From NCBI GenBank assembly GCA_040360365.1, contig CP136412.1: 64,000 nt of DNA. One strand, 5' to 3'. The position numbers were made by a program, and so were the translations under genes. The notes beneath the pieces are model-generated. The model worked only from the letters and a program-made list of their open reading frames with translations. It did no database searches and was not told the DNA's origin. Positions 11,018 to 22,611 of this stretch are shown piece after piece. Within the stretch, counting starts at the first letter, position 1; the number at the start of each line of letters is the position of its first letter. The DNA is from Arcanobacterium_A hippocoleae_A (GTDB lineage Bacteria > Actinomycetota > Actinomycetes > Actinomycetales > Actinomycetaceae).

Positions 11018-11584
11018 GTGTCTAGTGACGCATCCGCGCAAAGCGTCCACCCGCAGCGTGCACAGCAAATGCTTTTTGGAGATATACTTCCGGATCTTGA
11101 TAATGAAACAGGCTATCGCGGTCCTGCGGTTTGCCGGGCTGTCGGTATTACATACCGCCAATTGGATTATTGGGATCGCACTGGTCTGGTAGTGCCGAAT
11201 ATTCGCGGAGCAAAAGGTTCTGGTTCACAGCGCTTGTATTCGTTCCGTGATGTGTTGGTTTTGAAAGCAGTAAAACGTCTGCTTGATACGGGAGTGTCGC
11301 TGCAGCAGATTCGTCTTGCCGTCGAACAGCTTGAATCCTATGGGGTTGAGCATTTGGCAGGAGTTACGCTAATGTCCGACGGTGCTTCTGTTTATCTGTG
11401 TACATCGAATGACGAAGTAATTGATTTGATTAACGGCGGTCAGGGTGTGTTTGGTATTGCACTTGGGAAAGTCTGGCGTGAAGTCGAAGGTTCGCTTTCG
11501 GAATTGCCTGTTGAACATCTTGAGGCAGGGGAGAGCCACGTTGATGAACTCGCATTGCGGCGCGCAAAACGAAATGCGGTTTGA
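11018..11584 (+). CDS. MerR-family transcriptional regulator
   Basis: Second MerR regulator of the conserved garA-ftsR-merR neighbourhood, 188 residues and intact. The helix-turn-helix is VCRAVGITYRQLDYWDRTGL with the wing SGSQRLYSFRDVLVLKAVKR, followed by the coiled dimerisation helix. It starts with GTG at 11018 behind a strong aaaggaga ribosome site. No cysteine metal-binding motif is visible, so it does not look like a metal sensor. Its target is unknown to me. Confidence 0.85.
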   Translation: MSSDASAQSVHPQRAQQMLFGDILPDLDNETGYRGPAVCRAVGITYRQLDYWDRTGLVVPNIRGAKGSGSQRLYSFRDVLVLKAVKRLLDTGVSLQQIRLAVEQLESYGVEHLAGVTLMSDGASVYLCTSNDEVIDLINGGQGVFGIALGKVWREVEGSLSELPVEHLEAGESHVDELALRRAKRNAV

Positions 11585-11626
11585 GAAAGTGCATCTGAGT
11601 ATATTGCACTGAGGCTAAATATTTTA

Positions 11627-11660
11627 ATGCGGCACGCTGGTTTTGCACAGCGTGCCGCAT
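11627..11660. terminator. Hairpin terminator between convergent genes
   Basis: A perfect 13-bp stem (atgcggcacgctg / cagcgtgccgcat) with an 8-base loop lies between the merR gene (+) and the permease fusion (-). Flanking T/A-rich sequence suits transcription from either side, though no long T run is present. Confidence 0.75.
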
Positions 11661-11696
11661 TCGATATAATTTTGTGCTTTAAACTAAAACTTTATT

Positions 11697-13590
11697 TTAG
11701 TTTGTGTACTTTGATTCCCATGAAGCGATAATTGGATTTGCATCAGCAACGATTTTATCGAAACGGTCATTGGCAATTTCGGATATTTCGGAAAGCAGTG
11801 AAATCCGTTCACGGGCAGGAGAGTTTTCTAAGCGCCGCAGACCCTCGGCAATAATCTGCTGCGGCATATCATAAATCCCAAGGTATGCGACCCAGGGGCA
11901 GCTGAACTTCTCCCGATACTGTTCAGAGATTTCTTTTAGCTGTGCAAGTTCATTATCGGTAGCTGCATCAAGTGCAAGCGAACCAATATCTTGTGAAATT
12001 TCTGCGGCTTCATCAGCCGGCGCCGAAATGAGCTGGTACATATCCGGATAGTCACGAATCAACTCGGTTTGCAAATCTGGGTGAGCAGTGAGTACAGACT
12101 CTTGAATTGCGCTTCGCAGCTCCAATGCGTCAGCAAATGGACGGGCTTCCCACGCCTGTTCTAACGGCCAAATCTGGTTATTAAATACTTTTCGGAATGC
12201 CGCAACGAACTCTTCCTGCGACATCAAATTTATATCGTCAATTGAAACTTTTCCGGCTTTTGCAGCGCTGACGGGTTCGTTTTGGTTGCCGAGATGGAAA
12301 AAGAGCAAATTCAGCAAGATTGCGGTAATTGCGCCAATCGTCATGCCGGAAGAGAAGAAAATCTGTGCCCATTCTGGGAAGACACTTGCAATGCTGGGTT
12401 TAAAGGTTACGAGCATTGCCAGACCGAGAGATGTGGTAACGATAACTGCATTCCGGGAACTTTTCATGTCAGCTTTTGCAATTGTTTGCAAACCAACCCA
12501 GGCAACATTTGCAAAGAGCGCGAGCGAAGCTCCGCCGAGCACTGGAGCAGGAATTGCGGCAACTACAGCTCCGGCTTTCGGAATTAATCCGATGAAAAGC
12601 ATGATTATCCCGGCACCTGCAGCGACCCAACGCGATTTAACTTGCGTGATCCGCACGAGTCCGACGTTTTGTGCAAAACAAGTGTAGGGGAAAGAATTGA
12701 GGACGCCGCCGAGTAAAGTGGAAAGCCCGTCGGCGCGAATAGCTGCAGATACATCTTTTTGCGTAATGCGTTTTTCAACGATTTCACCAGTTGCAAATAC
12801 ATCGCCGGTAGTTTCGACCATTGTAATGATCATCACGATAATCATTGAAATAATGCCGGTTGCAGTAAAAGCAGGAATTCCGAAGTAAAACGGGGTAGTA
12901 ATTCCGATTGCATCAGCGGCACTAATTGCGGAAACTTTTGCCGGGTCAAGATGACCGGAAATTGCGGCAGCGGCAGTTCCGCCAACAAGTCCGATAAGTA
13001 CTGCGATAGTACCGAAAAAGCCCTTAAAAACCGCTGTGCAAGTACAATTACTGCGAGTGTGCCGAAACCGTAAGCAAGCCAAACTGGGTCTGGGGCAGCT
13101 TCAGCATAGTTAATGAAATCATTTGCGGAAACTGAAAGTAAGGAAGTTCCCATTACGAGCAGTACAGTGCCGGTAACGATGGGCGGAAAGAAGCGCAGTA
13201 ATTTCGCAAAATACGGAGCGGCAAAGAAAGTAAACAAGCCTGAACAGATAATCGCCCCGTAAATATAAGGCAATCCGGAAATTCCGCCTTTTCCGTCAGT
13301 CGTCGCCAGTCCGATTGCAATAATCGGTGCGACGGCAGTGGTTGTAACGCCTTGAATAATTGGCAGCCGGACGCCAATTTTCTTACCGAAACCAACTGAC
13401 TGAATTAGCGTTGCGATGCCGCAGGTAAAAAGATCGGCGTTAATCAGGTGAATCGTGGTTGCGGAGTCGAGATTCAGCGACGAAGCAATAAGCAGCGGGA
13501 CGATTACCGCGCCAGCGTAAAAGCTAATACATGCTGCAGGGAAAGAATTGAAAGTTTTGCTGGAGTTGGGACCGCATCAACTGGATGCAT
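11697..13590 (-). CDS. NCS2 xanthine/urate-type permease fused to OHCU decarboxylase domain (two frameshifts)
   Basis: The N-terminal two thirds is a multi-pass nucleobase:cation symporter of the NCS2 family: SLQHVLAFYAGAVIVPLLIA, IGVRLPIIQGVTTTAVAPII and QNVGLVRITQVKSRWVAAG. From about residue 460 a soluble domain follows with LTAHPDL, a long helical core, then FSCPWVAYLGIYDMPQQI and RLENSPARERISLLSEISEI. This pattern fits 2-oxo-4-hydroxy-4-carboxy-5-ureidoimidazoline (OHCU) decarboxylase, the third step from urate to allantoin, and includes the conserved His of HPDL. The junction is continuous in one frame, so the fusion is real. Two single bases are missing in the permease part (near 13530 and 13030). 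Start ATG 13590; about 631 residues. Substrate is inferred as urate or xanthine. Confidence 0.82.
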
Positions 13591-13895
13591 TTTCAATATT
13601 TTATTCACGTAATTTATTTTATTCACATGATTTATTTTCAAGAAAATATGTCAAAAGGCAGGTAGTGATCATAATTTGGACGAATATCATTTTGAATTCT
13701 GAGATGAATGCGGGGTAGGTGTTCAGTTTTCACTGATGTAAATATTGTGCCGGTAACTTCAAAAGAATCTGACATAATGTACATTATCGGCGTATAGTGA
13801 ATTTTTCGATAAGGCTGTGAACTGCGAAAATAATACGTCTACTGTACTTGAATGTAAAATAAAACTAATATTATCGAAAGATTTGAGGTTTAATT
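13591..13895. other. Divergent intergenic region, no gene seen
   Basis: About 300 AT-rich bases separate the permease fusion (-) from rbpA (+). It must carry both promoters. I see no open frame, RNA gene or clear hairpin; near 13785-13795 there is a short palindrome-like tgtacattatcgg stretch of unclear meaning. Confidence 0.5.
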
Positions 13896-14249
13896 ATGGC
13901 AGAACGTTCACTTCGCGGAATGCGTATTGGCGCTAACTCACTTGAGTCGGAAGCTGGTGTCGCGTTTGTAGAACGGCGTGATGAAGAATATGTTTGTGAA
14001 AACGGGCATCGTTTTCGGGTAACTTTAGCTGAGGATGCGGAAGCACCAATGTTCTGGGAATGTAAGTGCGGTGCCGAAGCACAGATTATCAGCGGTGAAG
14101 GTCACGAAGAAGAAACGAAAATCGTCAAACCAATTCGCACGCACTGGGATATGCTTCTGGAACGGCGAACTGAAGAAGAACTGAAAGAGATTCTAAACGA
14201 ACGTCTTGAACTGCTGCGCACCGGAAAACTCTATAAGCGGATGCACTGA
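13896..14249 (+). CDS. rbpA: RNA polymerase-binding protein RbpA
   Basis: Actinobacteria-specific protein that binds the principal sigma factor and stabilises open complexes. It is 117 residues, starting MAERSLRGMRIGANSLESE. Three cysteines of the zinc-ribbon-like core are seen (YVCENGHRFRV, WECKCGAEA), followed by the basic linker and the sigma-interaction helix THWDMLLERRTEEELKEILN. An aggt-type ribosome site precedes ATG 13896. Its presence strongly supports an actinobacterial host. Confidence 0.96.
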   Translation: MAERSLRGMRIGANSLESEAGVAFVERRDEEYVCENGHRFRVTLAEDAEAPMFWECKCGAEAQIISGEGHEEETKIVKPIRTHWDMLLERRTEEELKEILNERLELLRTGKLYKRMH

Positions 14250-14286
14250 AAGCTGTGTCCGAATTCGGAAAATTCGGTATTAAATA

Positions 14287-14331
14287 AAGCGGGTTAAGCA
14301 TCCGTAATTTGATTTGCAGCTTAACCCGCTT
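14287..14331. terminator. Hairpin terminator between rbpA and lnt
   Basis: A 13-bp perfect stem (aagcgggttaagc / gcttaacccgctt) with a 19-base loop sits between the convergent rbpA and lnt genes and probably serves both. Confidence 0.7.
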
Positions 14332-14376
14332 AACTCATAACTCAGTAAGCTGTTTCGAAGCAAACAGCTTTTCACT

Positions 14377-16041
14377 TCACTCTTGCCGATCTGAATCCGC
14401 ACCGCTGCTTAGTTTTCCGGAAAATCTGACATAACGTATCAAACCGACGGCAGCAGCAAGGATCGCAAATGCGTAAAACAACAGTTCGCGCTGCTGATAA
14501 CTGCTCGTCGCAAAAGTTTGTGCAGCCTGCAATTGAACCGGCACTATTCGCGCATCCGTCGTAAATAAATCAGTCTGATACGCCACTATTCCATTTGGAT
14601 TAATTACACCGGTAATCCCAGATACAGCCGCTTGCACCGAAGTTTTTCCATGCTCGACGGCTCGCAGTTTTGCGATTGCAAATTGCTGCGCTGCCTGCCC
14701 GGAACGTTTAAATGCGGAATTATTCGTTGGAAAAATCAAAAAATCCGCACCCAATGCAGCTTCTGCAACTATCTGATCAAACGCAACTTCAAAACAAATT
14801 GGTGTACCTGCCACTACCCGGCTGATATTCGAACCGCTACCCGACTCTAGCTCTCTCTTCAACGGTATTGTGAGTTGCGCCGCGTCTGTTCCCGGAATCA
14901 TATCTGTGGATATCTGCTCGATTTCAGTAAAATATTTTCCAATTGTTTTCCGCCACGGCACATATTCGCCAAATGGTACCGGATGTTGTTTTGCGTACTT
15001 TCCTGCAATATTCCCATTAGCGTAAACAAGATAATCATTTGTGCGGGTCTTGTTCGCAAAATACTCTTGCGTACCTAAAAGGATTGGCGTTTCTCCGATT
15101 AGACGCAGCGTTTTACGGAATACTCTGCGTGCATCTGCATCTTTCCGAATATCTGATTCCGAGGCAGACTCAGGCCAAATCACTACATCTACTTCCTGAT
15201 CAAAGACAGCATTAGTAGCAGCAACATGATTTTCAGTGATTTCAAGTGCCCGCTGCCCGCCCATATATCCAGAAAATGATTCCGGAGCATTTCCTTGGAC
15301 AACAAGTGCTTTTAATTGCGGACCGGAAAGCTTTAGATTCGGAATTCCAAGCGGCGCTGCAATAAGCAAAAATGCAGTGAACCCAAGCACCACACCAGGG
15401 AAAACTTTTCGTTTCCGCAAAGCGAAGAACATAAAAACAAAACACAAACCAATAATGACAGCAAAAAATTGAATCAGCTGCGTTGAACCGAAACGTGCAA
15501 GCGAAAGTAACGGGGAATCAGTTAAAGAAAATGCAATATTTCCCCAGGGCATACCGCCAAGAGGAAAATTCATTCGCAATTGTTCAATCCCGATCCACAC
15601 AGCCGCACCAAGAATAATCGTCCCCAAAAACGAAAATAAGTGCGGCGGTTTTGCGGCGCACAAATACCATCGCAAGAGTTATCCAGATTCCGGTACGGAG
15701 CAAACAGCCAAGACCAAACCCAGCCAAGCACAATGAAAAAAGTGATAAAACAAAAGCTAAAGCGATACGTGCCACCGGAGTTCCGGCAGATACCGTCGCC
15801 CAATCAAAAAGTGCATAAAAATATGTAAAAGCCCAAATGAAACTAAAAAATCCGGCGCGTATCGGACGGTTAAATAAAGCAATCAACCCCATCGCAGCGA
15901 CGGAAACAAACACCAATGGCCAGAAATTATATGGAGGTGCAGCAAGAAATGCAGCAAACCCGCCGAATAAAGCAATAATACAGCCAGCGAAAAAGGCGGA
16001 TTTTTCCGCGGATTACGCCCTGATTTTTGCGGATTTTTCAT
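14377..16041 (-). CDS. lnt: Apolipoprotein N-acyltransferase (three frameshifts)
   Basis: Membrane enzyme that adds the third acyl chain to lipoproteins. The N-terminal half is a set of transmembrane helices; the C-terminal half is a nitrilase-fold domain with WPES, YAKQHPVPFGEYVPW and GTPICFEVAF, giving the Glu-Lys-Cys catalytic triad. Start ATG 16041 follows a strong ggaggtg ribosome site. Three single bases are missing near 15995, 15650 and 15630; the corrected length is about 555 residues. In many actinobacteria a polyprenol-phosphate mannosyltransferase gene lies between lnt and rbpA; it is absent here. Confidence 0.9.
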
Positions 16042-16133
16042 TTTCGCACCTCCACCAATTTATGAATTATAAAATTATCGAAACCGCTTACCGAATCAAA
16101 AATGCCATCCCAGATTAAGCGCGCACACCGAAC

Positions 16134-18878
16134 TCAGAGCCATTCCCAACGGCGGACAAGTCTGATTGCCTCATCAGCACGCATCCCAATCCAAGTATTA
16201 TTTCCAACTCGTGACAGCTGACCGAGAAGATCAATAAGTCTCCGCGCACTCCCAATAAAATCACCTACTTCTACCCCGCCCAGTTTCAGCACTTTTGCAA
16301 GATTTTCTCCCGCTGCCCACAATGCAAAAAGCTGGACACCTGACGCATTCGGCTCAGTAGTCAGTTCAATATTATGTTTTGCTTCCAACTCGTGCAGATA
16401 CCAATAATTCGTTTCAACACGCTTCCATGCGGTAAAGAGTTTCGATTCAGTTATTGGCAGACGGCCAATCCGTTTATCGCCAAGAAATCCCGCACAAATA
16501 CCGGCAAAGTGCGGCGCAGCGAGTTCGCTGATTGAATTTTCACTCAGACAGAGCGTGATTAGCAGATCATTCTCATTATGTATCCCCCGCAGCAAAGGCG
16601 CCGCCAAACCCAGCCGAATCCGATTCTGTGAAGCAAAATCAGATTCAGTATTGTACACTGATACTTTTCCAACGGCGTCCGTATTTCCTTGCAGCAGTCC
16701 GAGACGGCAAAGCACATTCGCAGCGGCATCAAACTTTTTGCAACAGAATCGTTGAAAGACTCAGCTTCATGAAGTAAAACAGTATTCCGATTCAACAGGG
16801 CAAGATACTTTTCGCTATCACGCAAATGTGCAGACAAATCAGCACAGTAATGCACCGGATGCGAAATCAGCTCCGGTGTCTCACGCACCGCAAAACGATT
16901 CCACGAACCGGTAAGATCAATATCTTCACCAAGTTCAATCCGCTCACTAACTCGTGCAAAAATACTTTCAGCAATTATTTCCCGGGCATCCGATTTTTTA
17001 GTGAAATTCCATGCGGAAGTGAAAAACTTCCAAGATGACGCAATGGTGAGCGGAGATCGTCTTTATAAATCCAAGTTAGTTCCCCATAAAGGTTAACAAC
17101 ACGCGCCTTGCGCGCATTATGTGAAAGCACCACTGCATATTCAAGTTCATGGTTCACTGCTGCCACATATAAATCTCCGTTTACAAGATTGCGCCAAGTA
17201 GATTGAATTTCACGATTGTATTCTGCCCGTGCTTTTTCCGCGCAGCTTTCGCAGCACGGCCTGCACGGTTCCGCAGCTCCAAATATCCAGCTAAATCCCC
17301 GCAATGACACAAATTGTTTACTTCGTGCTGCATCCGTGCGATTTTTGCCTGAATCCGCGAAATTTTTCCTTGAATTTGTCCAAGCTGCGAATTTAACTGA
17401 TACTGCGCGAAAGAAGTTCCCATAATCAGGCGCGCTTTGGTATAACCGTAGTTCGCAATCAAATTAATAACCGTGTTATACGCCGGAAAAAACGCAGAAT
17501 TCAGCTGTTCTAACTTCCCGCTGCTCAAATCCTGCAGCTGTGCAAGATCGGTATGCGGCCGGGCAAGAATAACAGCAGTTCCTTTCTGGTCTTTTCCCCG
17601 CCTGCCTGCCCGCCCAATCAGCTGCGTATACTCAGTACCGGAAAGATTTTCAAAGCTCTCCCCATTCCATTTATAAAGCTCTTCCAAGACGACACTGCGC
17701 ACCGGCATATTAATTCCGAGCGAGAGCGTGCCGGTTGCATAAATAACAGAAAGTAAACCGGCAGCAGTGAGTTCTTCCACCAGTTCTTTAATTGCCGGAA
17801 ACATCCCGGCGTGATGCGCCGCAAATCCGCGAACCAAGGCTTTTTCCCAAAGTCCGAAACGCACTGCTTTACAATCTTCTTCTGAAAGTGTTTTGCGAAG
17901 TTCACTGAGCCGCTGCCGAATGATTTTTTGCTGTTCCCGGGTAGTAAAAATAACTTCCCGATCAAGTAAATCTTTTACCGCATTATCACAGCCTTTGCGG
18001 GAAAAAATGAATTCGATTGCCGGAAGGAGTCCGGTTTCACGCAGCTGCAGCGCAATCTTCTTCCGTTGTGCCGGAGAAATTCTTCTCCCGCTGCGGTTCC
18101 GAGTTTTCTCCTGATTACCAAAATTATGTTTTTCACGCGAAATCGCGGCGAATATTAAATCCTGGTTGAACTGCGCGAGCGTGTCTGCGCCGTCGTTTTC
18201 TTTCGCCGCACTGCCAAGAAGCAGATTAGCGCCGCGCAATAGCGGAATCACTTTCCCGTGACTCAGCAGCACTTGTTCCAATGGCACTGGACGGACCTTT
18301 GAAACGACGCATCTGGTTTCACCGCGCACTGAGCGCAGCCATGCAGTAAATTCATCAAGATTTTCAATAGTTGCGGAAAGGGAAACTAAACGAATCGCAG
18401 GCGGAAGCTGTAAAATCAGCTCTTCCCAGACTGGTCCGCGAGACTTGTCTGCAAGGTAATGCACTTCATCAAGCACCACATAGCCGATATTTTCCAGACT
18501 TGCGTCCTGTGCAAAAAGCATATTTCGCAGGACTTCTGTAGTCACTACTAGAATTTCCGCATTGCGGTTAATCGTCAAATCTCCAGTTAACAGCCCGACA
18601 TTTTTGCTGCCGCAGCGTGCGGAAAGTTCACGGTATTTCTGGTTCGAAAGCGCCTTAATCGGTGCGGTATAAATACAGCGAAGCTCACGTGCCAGGGCAA
18701 GGTCAACCGCAAATTCAGCGATGAGAGTTTTTCCTGATCCTGTTGGAGCGCTAACGAGCACATCGTTATCCGCCAATAAAGCAGCAATAGCTTCCTCTTG
18801 GAAATCATCGAGTTTAATCCCGTACTGCAAGTATCTGTCGCGAAAATTTTTCATGAAATAATCGTGCATATTTTTCAA
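16134..18878 (-). CDS. helY: HelY-type SKI2/Mtr4-like RNA helicase (three frameshifts)
   Basis: ATP-dependent helicase of the superfamily 2 Ski2-like group with probable RNA-processing role. Walker A SAPTGSGKTLIAEFAV, Walker B DEVHYLAD, SATIENLDEF and the late helicase motif QLIGRAGRRGKDQKG are present in the first 565 residues, followed by a coiled arch-like region and a DSHCT-type C-terminal domain ending ADEAIRLVRRWEWL. Three successive single-base losses (near 17250, 16900-16975 and 16690) break the C-terminal half. Corrected length is about 915 residues. It sits close to pafC-pafB, as usual in actinobacteria, but the tatA/tatC genes often found there are not in this window. Confidence 0.88.
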
Positions 18879-18963
18879 ATCTGTTCAGTTGCGTACATAG
18901 TTATTGCACAGTGCCTGTTCAATACGCATTTGCCTGCAAAAAATCACCGATAAAAATAGTTCT

Positions 18964-19874
18964 CTACAATGCCAATTTTAGCGCGCCCGGAAGCACAGAA
19001 ATTGTCGCTGGAAGATTGCAGATAAATTCGCCGTCAGCCATCAGCGACGGCGGTTGAATTCCTTTCGATAAATCCGGCGCAACAAAAATTTTATTTGTCT
19101 GAAAATAATGTACACGATTATCGTCAATATGCCGTGCCATTATCAGCTTCGGAAGAAGTCTGCCGAATGTGCCCAGCTTTAACCCGCCCACAAGAACAAC
19201 ATCGAGCAAACCGTCGTTTGGGCTCGCATTCGGCGCAACATTAATTCCGCCGCCAAAGTATCGGGTGTTGGCGATAGACAGCAATGTAACTGAACCAGCC
19301 AAACTTCTGCCGTTGGCGCGAATATTAACACCATAAGGTTTATACTCACGGATAGCCGGCAAAATCGCACGAAAATAACGGGTATTTCCACGCGGCCAGC
19401 TCATTTTATTTGCCCGTTGATTCACATCAGCATCAATTCCAAGACTCGCGATTGCTAACGCATAATTCGTACCTGATTCAGATTCGATTTTAATCACATC
19501 GGATAGATAATATTTTTTCGCCATAAATGCCGTCATAATTTGCTGCACAGAGCTCTCAATATCATGCGCGGGAAGCATAAACTCACGTGCAATATCATTT
19601 CCCGTTCCGACGGCCACAATTCCAAGCGGAATTTCTGAACCAACTATCCCTTCAACGGCAAGATGAATCATCCCGTCGCCGCCAACCGCAATTAAGGCAT
19701 CAATTTTTTCTTCGTTACTGCTTTCCGGATTGCCGCAAGCCGCTCTTGCGCATTATTGGCAATTAATTCGTGCACATCTGCTTTATAGCTGGCGAGTATC
19801 CGCAGTATTTCACGCCGGTATTTCTCTGCGCGGCCTTTTCCAGATACTGGATTCATCGAAAGCCCGATAATCAT
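18964..19874 (-). CDS. Diacylglycerol/sphingosine kinase family protein (one frameshift)
   Basis: Lipid kinase catalytic-domain protein (DAGK_cat, YegS-like), about 303 residues after adding one A in a six-A run near 19710. Motifs are MNPVSGKGRA at the N terminus, AVGGDGMIH after correction, GTGNDIAREF and a C-terminal GGGINVAPNASPNDGLLDVV. It probably phosphorylates diacylglycerol or a related lipid at the membrane. Only the family, not the exact lipid, can be read from the sequence. Confidence 0.85.
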
Positions 19875-20002
19875 CCGTAACTACTCCAAATCTGTTTTTC
19901 CATAATTAAATATGCTGAATATGCGGATTTGTTATCACTTACAGTGTATTTTTCTTCTGTAAAAATTTTGGTGAATTTTCGTGATTCAAGACTGGTTACA
20001 GT

Positions 20003-20407
20003 TTATTTCATTTTGTCAGATAGTTTATTTTGCTTTTCTTGGCGACGGTGTTGCCGGTATTCTTTTGCTTTTGCCTGTGCAAGAGAATCAATATTCGCGA
20101 AACTGTTATCAGATAAGACATCCCATCGTTTCGCAGCTGCATTCAGACGCTTCTGCCGATTTGTATTACGCACTTCACGAACTTGTTTCCGTGCTTTCCG
20201 GGCAGCTGTAACTCGGCTTGGATCTGCAAAAACATTTTTTGCCGCCAGATAATCTTTCAAATGCGGTTCAGCATAATTTTCAAACGCCGCACCGAAAGCC
20301 GCTCCAGATGCAAAAAGCCGTTTCGCAGACTGCCAAAGCTGATACACAAGATAACCGAAGTAAACAGTAAGAATCAATAGTCCGATAACGAGAACTTTCC
20401 AGACCAT
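20003..20407 (-). CDS. Small membrane-anchored basic protein
   Basis: 134 residues with one N-terminal transmembrane helix (VLVIGLLILTVYFGYLVYQL) and a long, charged, mostly helical tail rich in Lys, Arg and Ala (TAARKARKQVREVRNTNRQK). I do not recognise the family. It lies directly downstream of pafC, in the slot where some actinobacteria carry tatA/tatB, but the hinge and amphipathic helix expected for TatA are not obvious. A cytosolic membrane-tethered protein is the safest description. Confidence 0.7.
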   Translation of the reverse strand: MVWKVLVIGLLILTVYFGYLVYQLWQSAKRLFASGAAFGAAFENYAEPHLKDYLAAKNVFADPSRVTAARKARKQVREVRNTNRQKRLNAAAKRWDVLSDNSFANIDSLAQAKAKEYRQHRRQEKQNKLSDKMK

Positions 20408-20479
20408 ACGGTACCTCTTCGCAATATGTGTGACGGTAATTCGTGAAAGTATTTTTCAGCTGAAAAAATGCCGGAAGAA

Positions 20480-21501
20480 TCAGGCATCCTGATAGGAACG
20501 AAGAAGTTTCTCCGCCCGCTCTGCCAGTTTAGCAGCAAGCTCCTGAGGTGCAATATGTACAACACTCGCACCGAGCCGGATGAGAATCGAAAGTAAGCTG
20601 CTGAGATTGTTGTATTTTAGTTCAATTTGAATATTCGCTGAGGCATTCTGTGAAAGACTTGCGGGAAATTCGCTTGCAGCAAGCTGGTCCGAATCATTTT
20701 TTGCGATTATCCGTACTTCGGGATAGGAATCTGTAATCCAGGCCGCATCCGGAGTGCATTCGAGGTATGCGGTACCGCCGTGAAAGGAAATGGATTCGCG
20801 GCGTACTTTTGCGCGAGCAGTATTTAGTGTCTTTTTGTTATGCCGTGCCGGTAAAATTTCCAGATTACTAATCCGATCCAGCCGATATGTGCGGATACCT
20901 TTTCCGTTGTCTAAATGTAATAGCGGATGATTTAGTGCAACAAGTTCAAGCGGTGTCCCGCTAACTTTGTGATAATTTGCAACCGGTTCAGTTTCGTCTG
21001 GTTTCCAATAGTGAAAACGAACATCATTCTGTGCTTTAATCGCCTGATTTAAGATATGTGCTGCCTCACGGTTTGCTACGGTAGCTGGAATCGGCCAAAG
21101 TGCATTATCGTAACCATTTTTCGCAGCGCCGGAGACGAGTGTTTCCCGTAATTTTTCCAATGCCGCATACTGTTCCGCGTCAGCTACCGGAGCCAAAAAT
21201 CAATCCAAGCTACCACTGCCATTAGTTCATCAAACCCGAGCTGCAGTTTATGAAACTTTTGTGTGGAAACTGTTCGTAAAGCAATATAATCGTCGATTGA
21301 GTATTCATCATTAAAATCAATATCGATTGGACATTCGTATCCGCTGGACGTCGCAAGTTCTACCATAAAAAGATCTTGCAGCTCTTGATGCATCACATTC
21401 GGTTCGACACCGTAATGTGCAGCTAAATCACGTAACGGCAGCGGACCTTGCGCACGAAGATATGCCAGAATCGAAAGTTTTCGTGAAAGTGAAATATCCA
21501 T
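20480..21501 (-). CDS. pafC: WYL-domain transcriptional regulator PafC (one frameshift)
   Basis: With PafB it forms a heterodimeric activator of the RecA/LexA-independent DNA damage response in actinobacteria. The N-terminal winged helix (SRKLSILAYLRAQGPLPLRD) is followed by a WYL domain (VRFHYWKPDETEPVANYHKV and PLLHLDNGKGIRTYRLDRIS) and a C-terminal extension. One T is missing in a five-T run near 21190; adding it gives DFLAPVADAEQYAAL. Corrected length is about 340 residues. The start lies a few bases from the pafB stop, so the pair is coupled. Confidence 0.88.
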
Positions 21502-21504
21502 ATT

Positions 21505-22580
21505 TCATGCCTTTTCTGCTGCGGTTTGCGAATTATTTTCATGTTTCCGGCACAGTTCTGAAAGCATGCGGAGACGGCTTACAAATTCGGTGCGAAGCGC
21601 AGCAGGTTCGAGCAACTGGACATCGCTGCCGTAAAAGCAAAGAAGTTCAAAAAGATCATCACGATACATTTCATTTAACTCAATAATAGTATTTTCAGAA
21701 GTATTCCCCTGATTTTCAGAAATCGGGATTGCAGAAAAAGCATGTAACGGCAGTGCTGTCCCCTTTTAATTGCAACGACGGCTTTCACTTTTGAAAAATA
21801 TGATTTGCTGCTGTTTCCCGAAGAAAAAACAGCGTCTGTGCTGATATTCTTCTCTCCGTTACCTTGCATGAAATGTTCTTCAAGTATGCCGCTCTTCGGT
21901 AATGCGAACTCTTTCGGAGAAGTTAAAATACGTGATGTCCGAAATAACCGCGGGGTGGAATCAACGGTTATTTCTGCGGAATTTTCCAAGCTTGTCACTT
22001 TAAAACCGCGCAAGTAGAACGACTCAAAATGAAGTTCGAGCCTTTTCGGAATAATCCGATATTTTACCGGCTCATCTGCATGTGATGAACAGTATGCGAA
22101 TTCAATTCCTTTTTCGCTGCAATCGCCTGCGCAAGCTGCGGAATAAACGCACCTTTCGGCAGTCCGGCAACAACTTGCGAACTTGCAAGTTGTTTCGAAT
22201 CTGCGGGTTTTGCGTCAGCTAAAAGTTTGTTCACGCCAGACTTCGCATAAAGTACCTGTTCAATATCAGAATGGTACTGCAGGATTGCCCGCAGCATTTC
22301 GGCATCAAAACTGCCATCGAAATTCAGGGAACTTCGTCGCTTGCATCAATATAGTAATAATGCGTACCGTGCTGTATTACACTAACTACGTCTATTCCCG
22401 ATTCACGCAGAATCTTGATATCTTCGTGGATTCGATTCATCAGCTCTGTTCGGGATACCTGCAAACGCTGATAAATTGGCAGTCGGGCGATTTGCGCGGC
22501 AGTGACCCGCGAATTACTTTGCAAGAAAATCTGCAGCGTAATTCGGCGTTGGCTAATTTCTGAGGTCTTCTTTTTGCCAT
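21505..22580 (-). CDS. pafB: WYL-domain transcriptional regulator PafB (four frameshifts)
   Basis: Partner of PafC. The start is MAKKKTSEISQRRITLQIFL after restoring one A, followed by a helix-turn-helix (VSRTELMNRIHEDIKILRES), a WYL-type middle and a C terminus ending LRMLSELCRKHENNSQTA. Four single-base losses split the frame (near 22570, 22320, 22060 and 21765); the corrected length is about 359 residues. The stop at 21505 lies 4 bases before the pafC start. Confidence 0.8.
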
Positions 22581-22611
22581 AATTTATATTCTAGTGAAGT
22601 AGGATGTTTTT

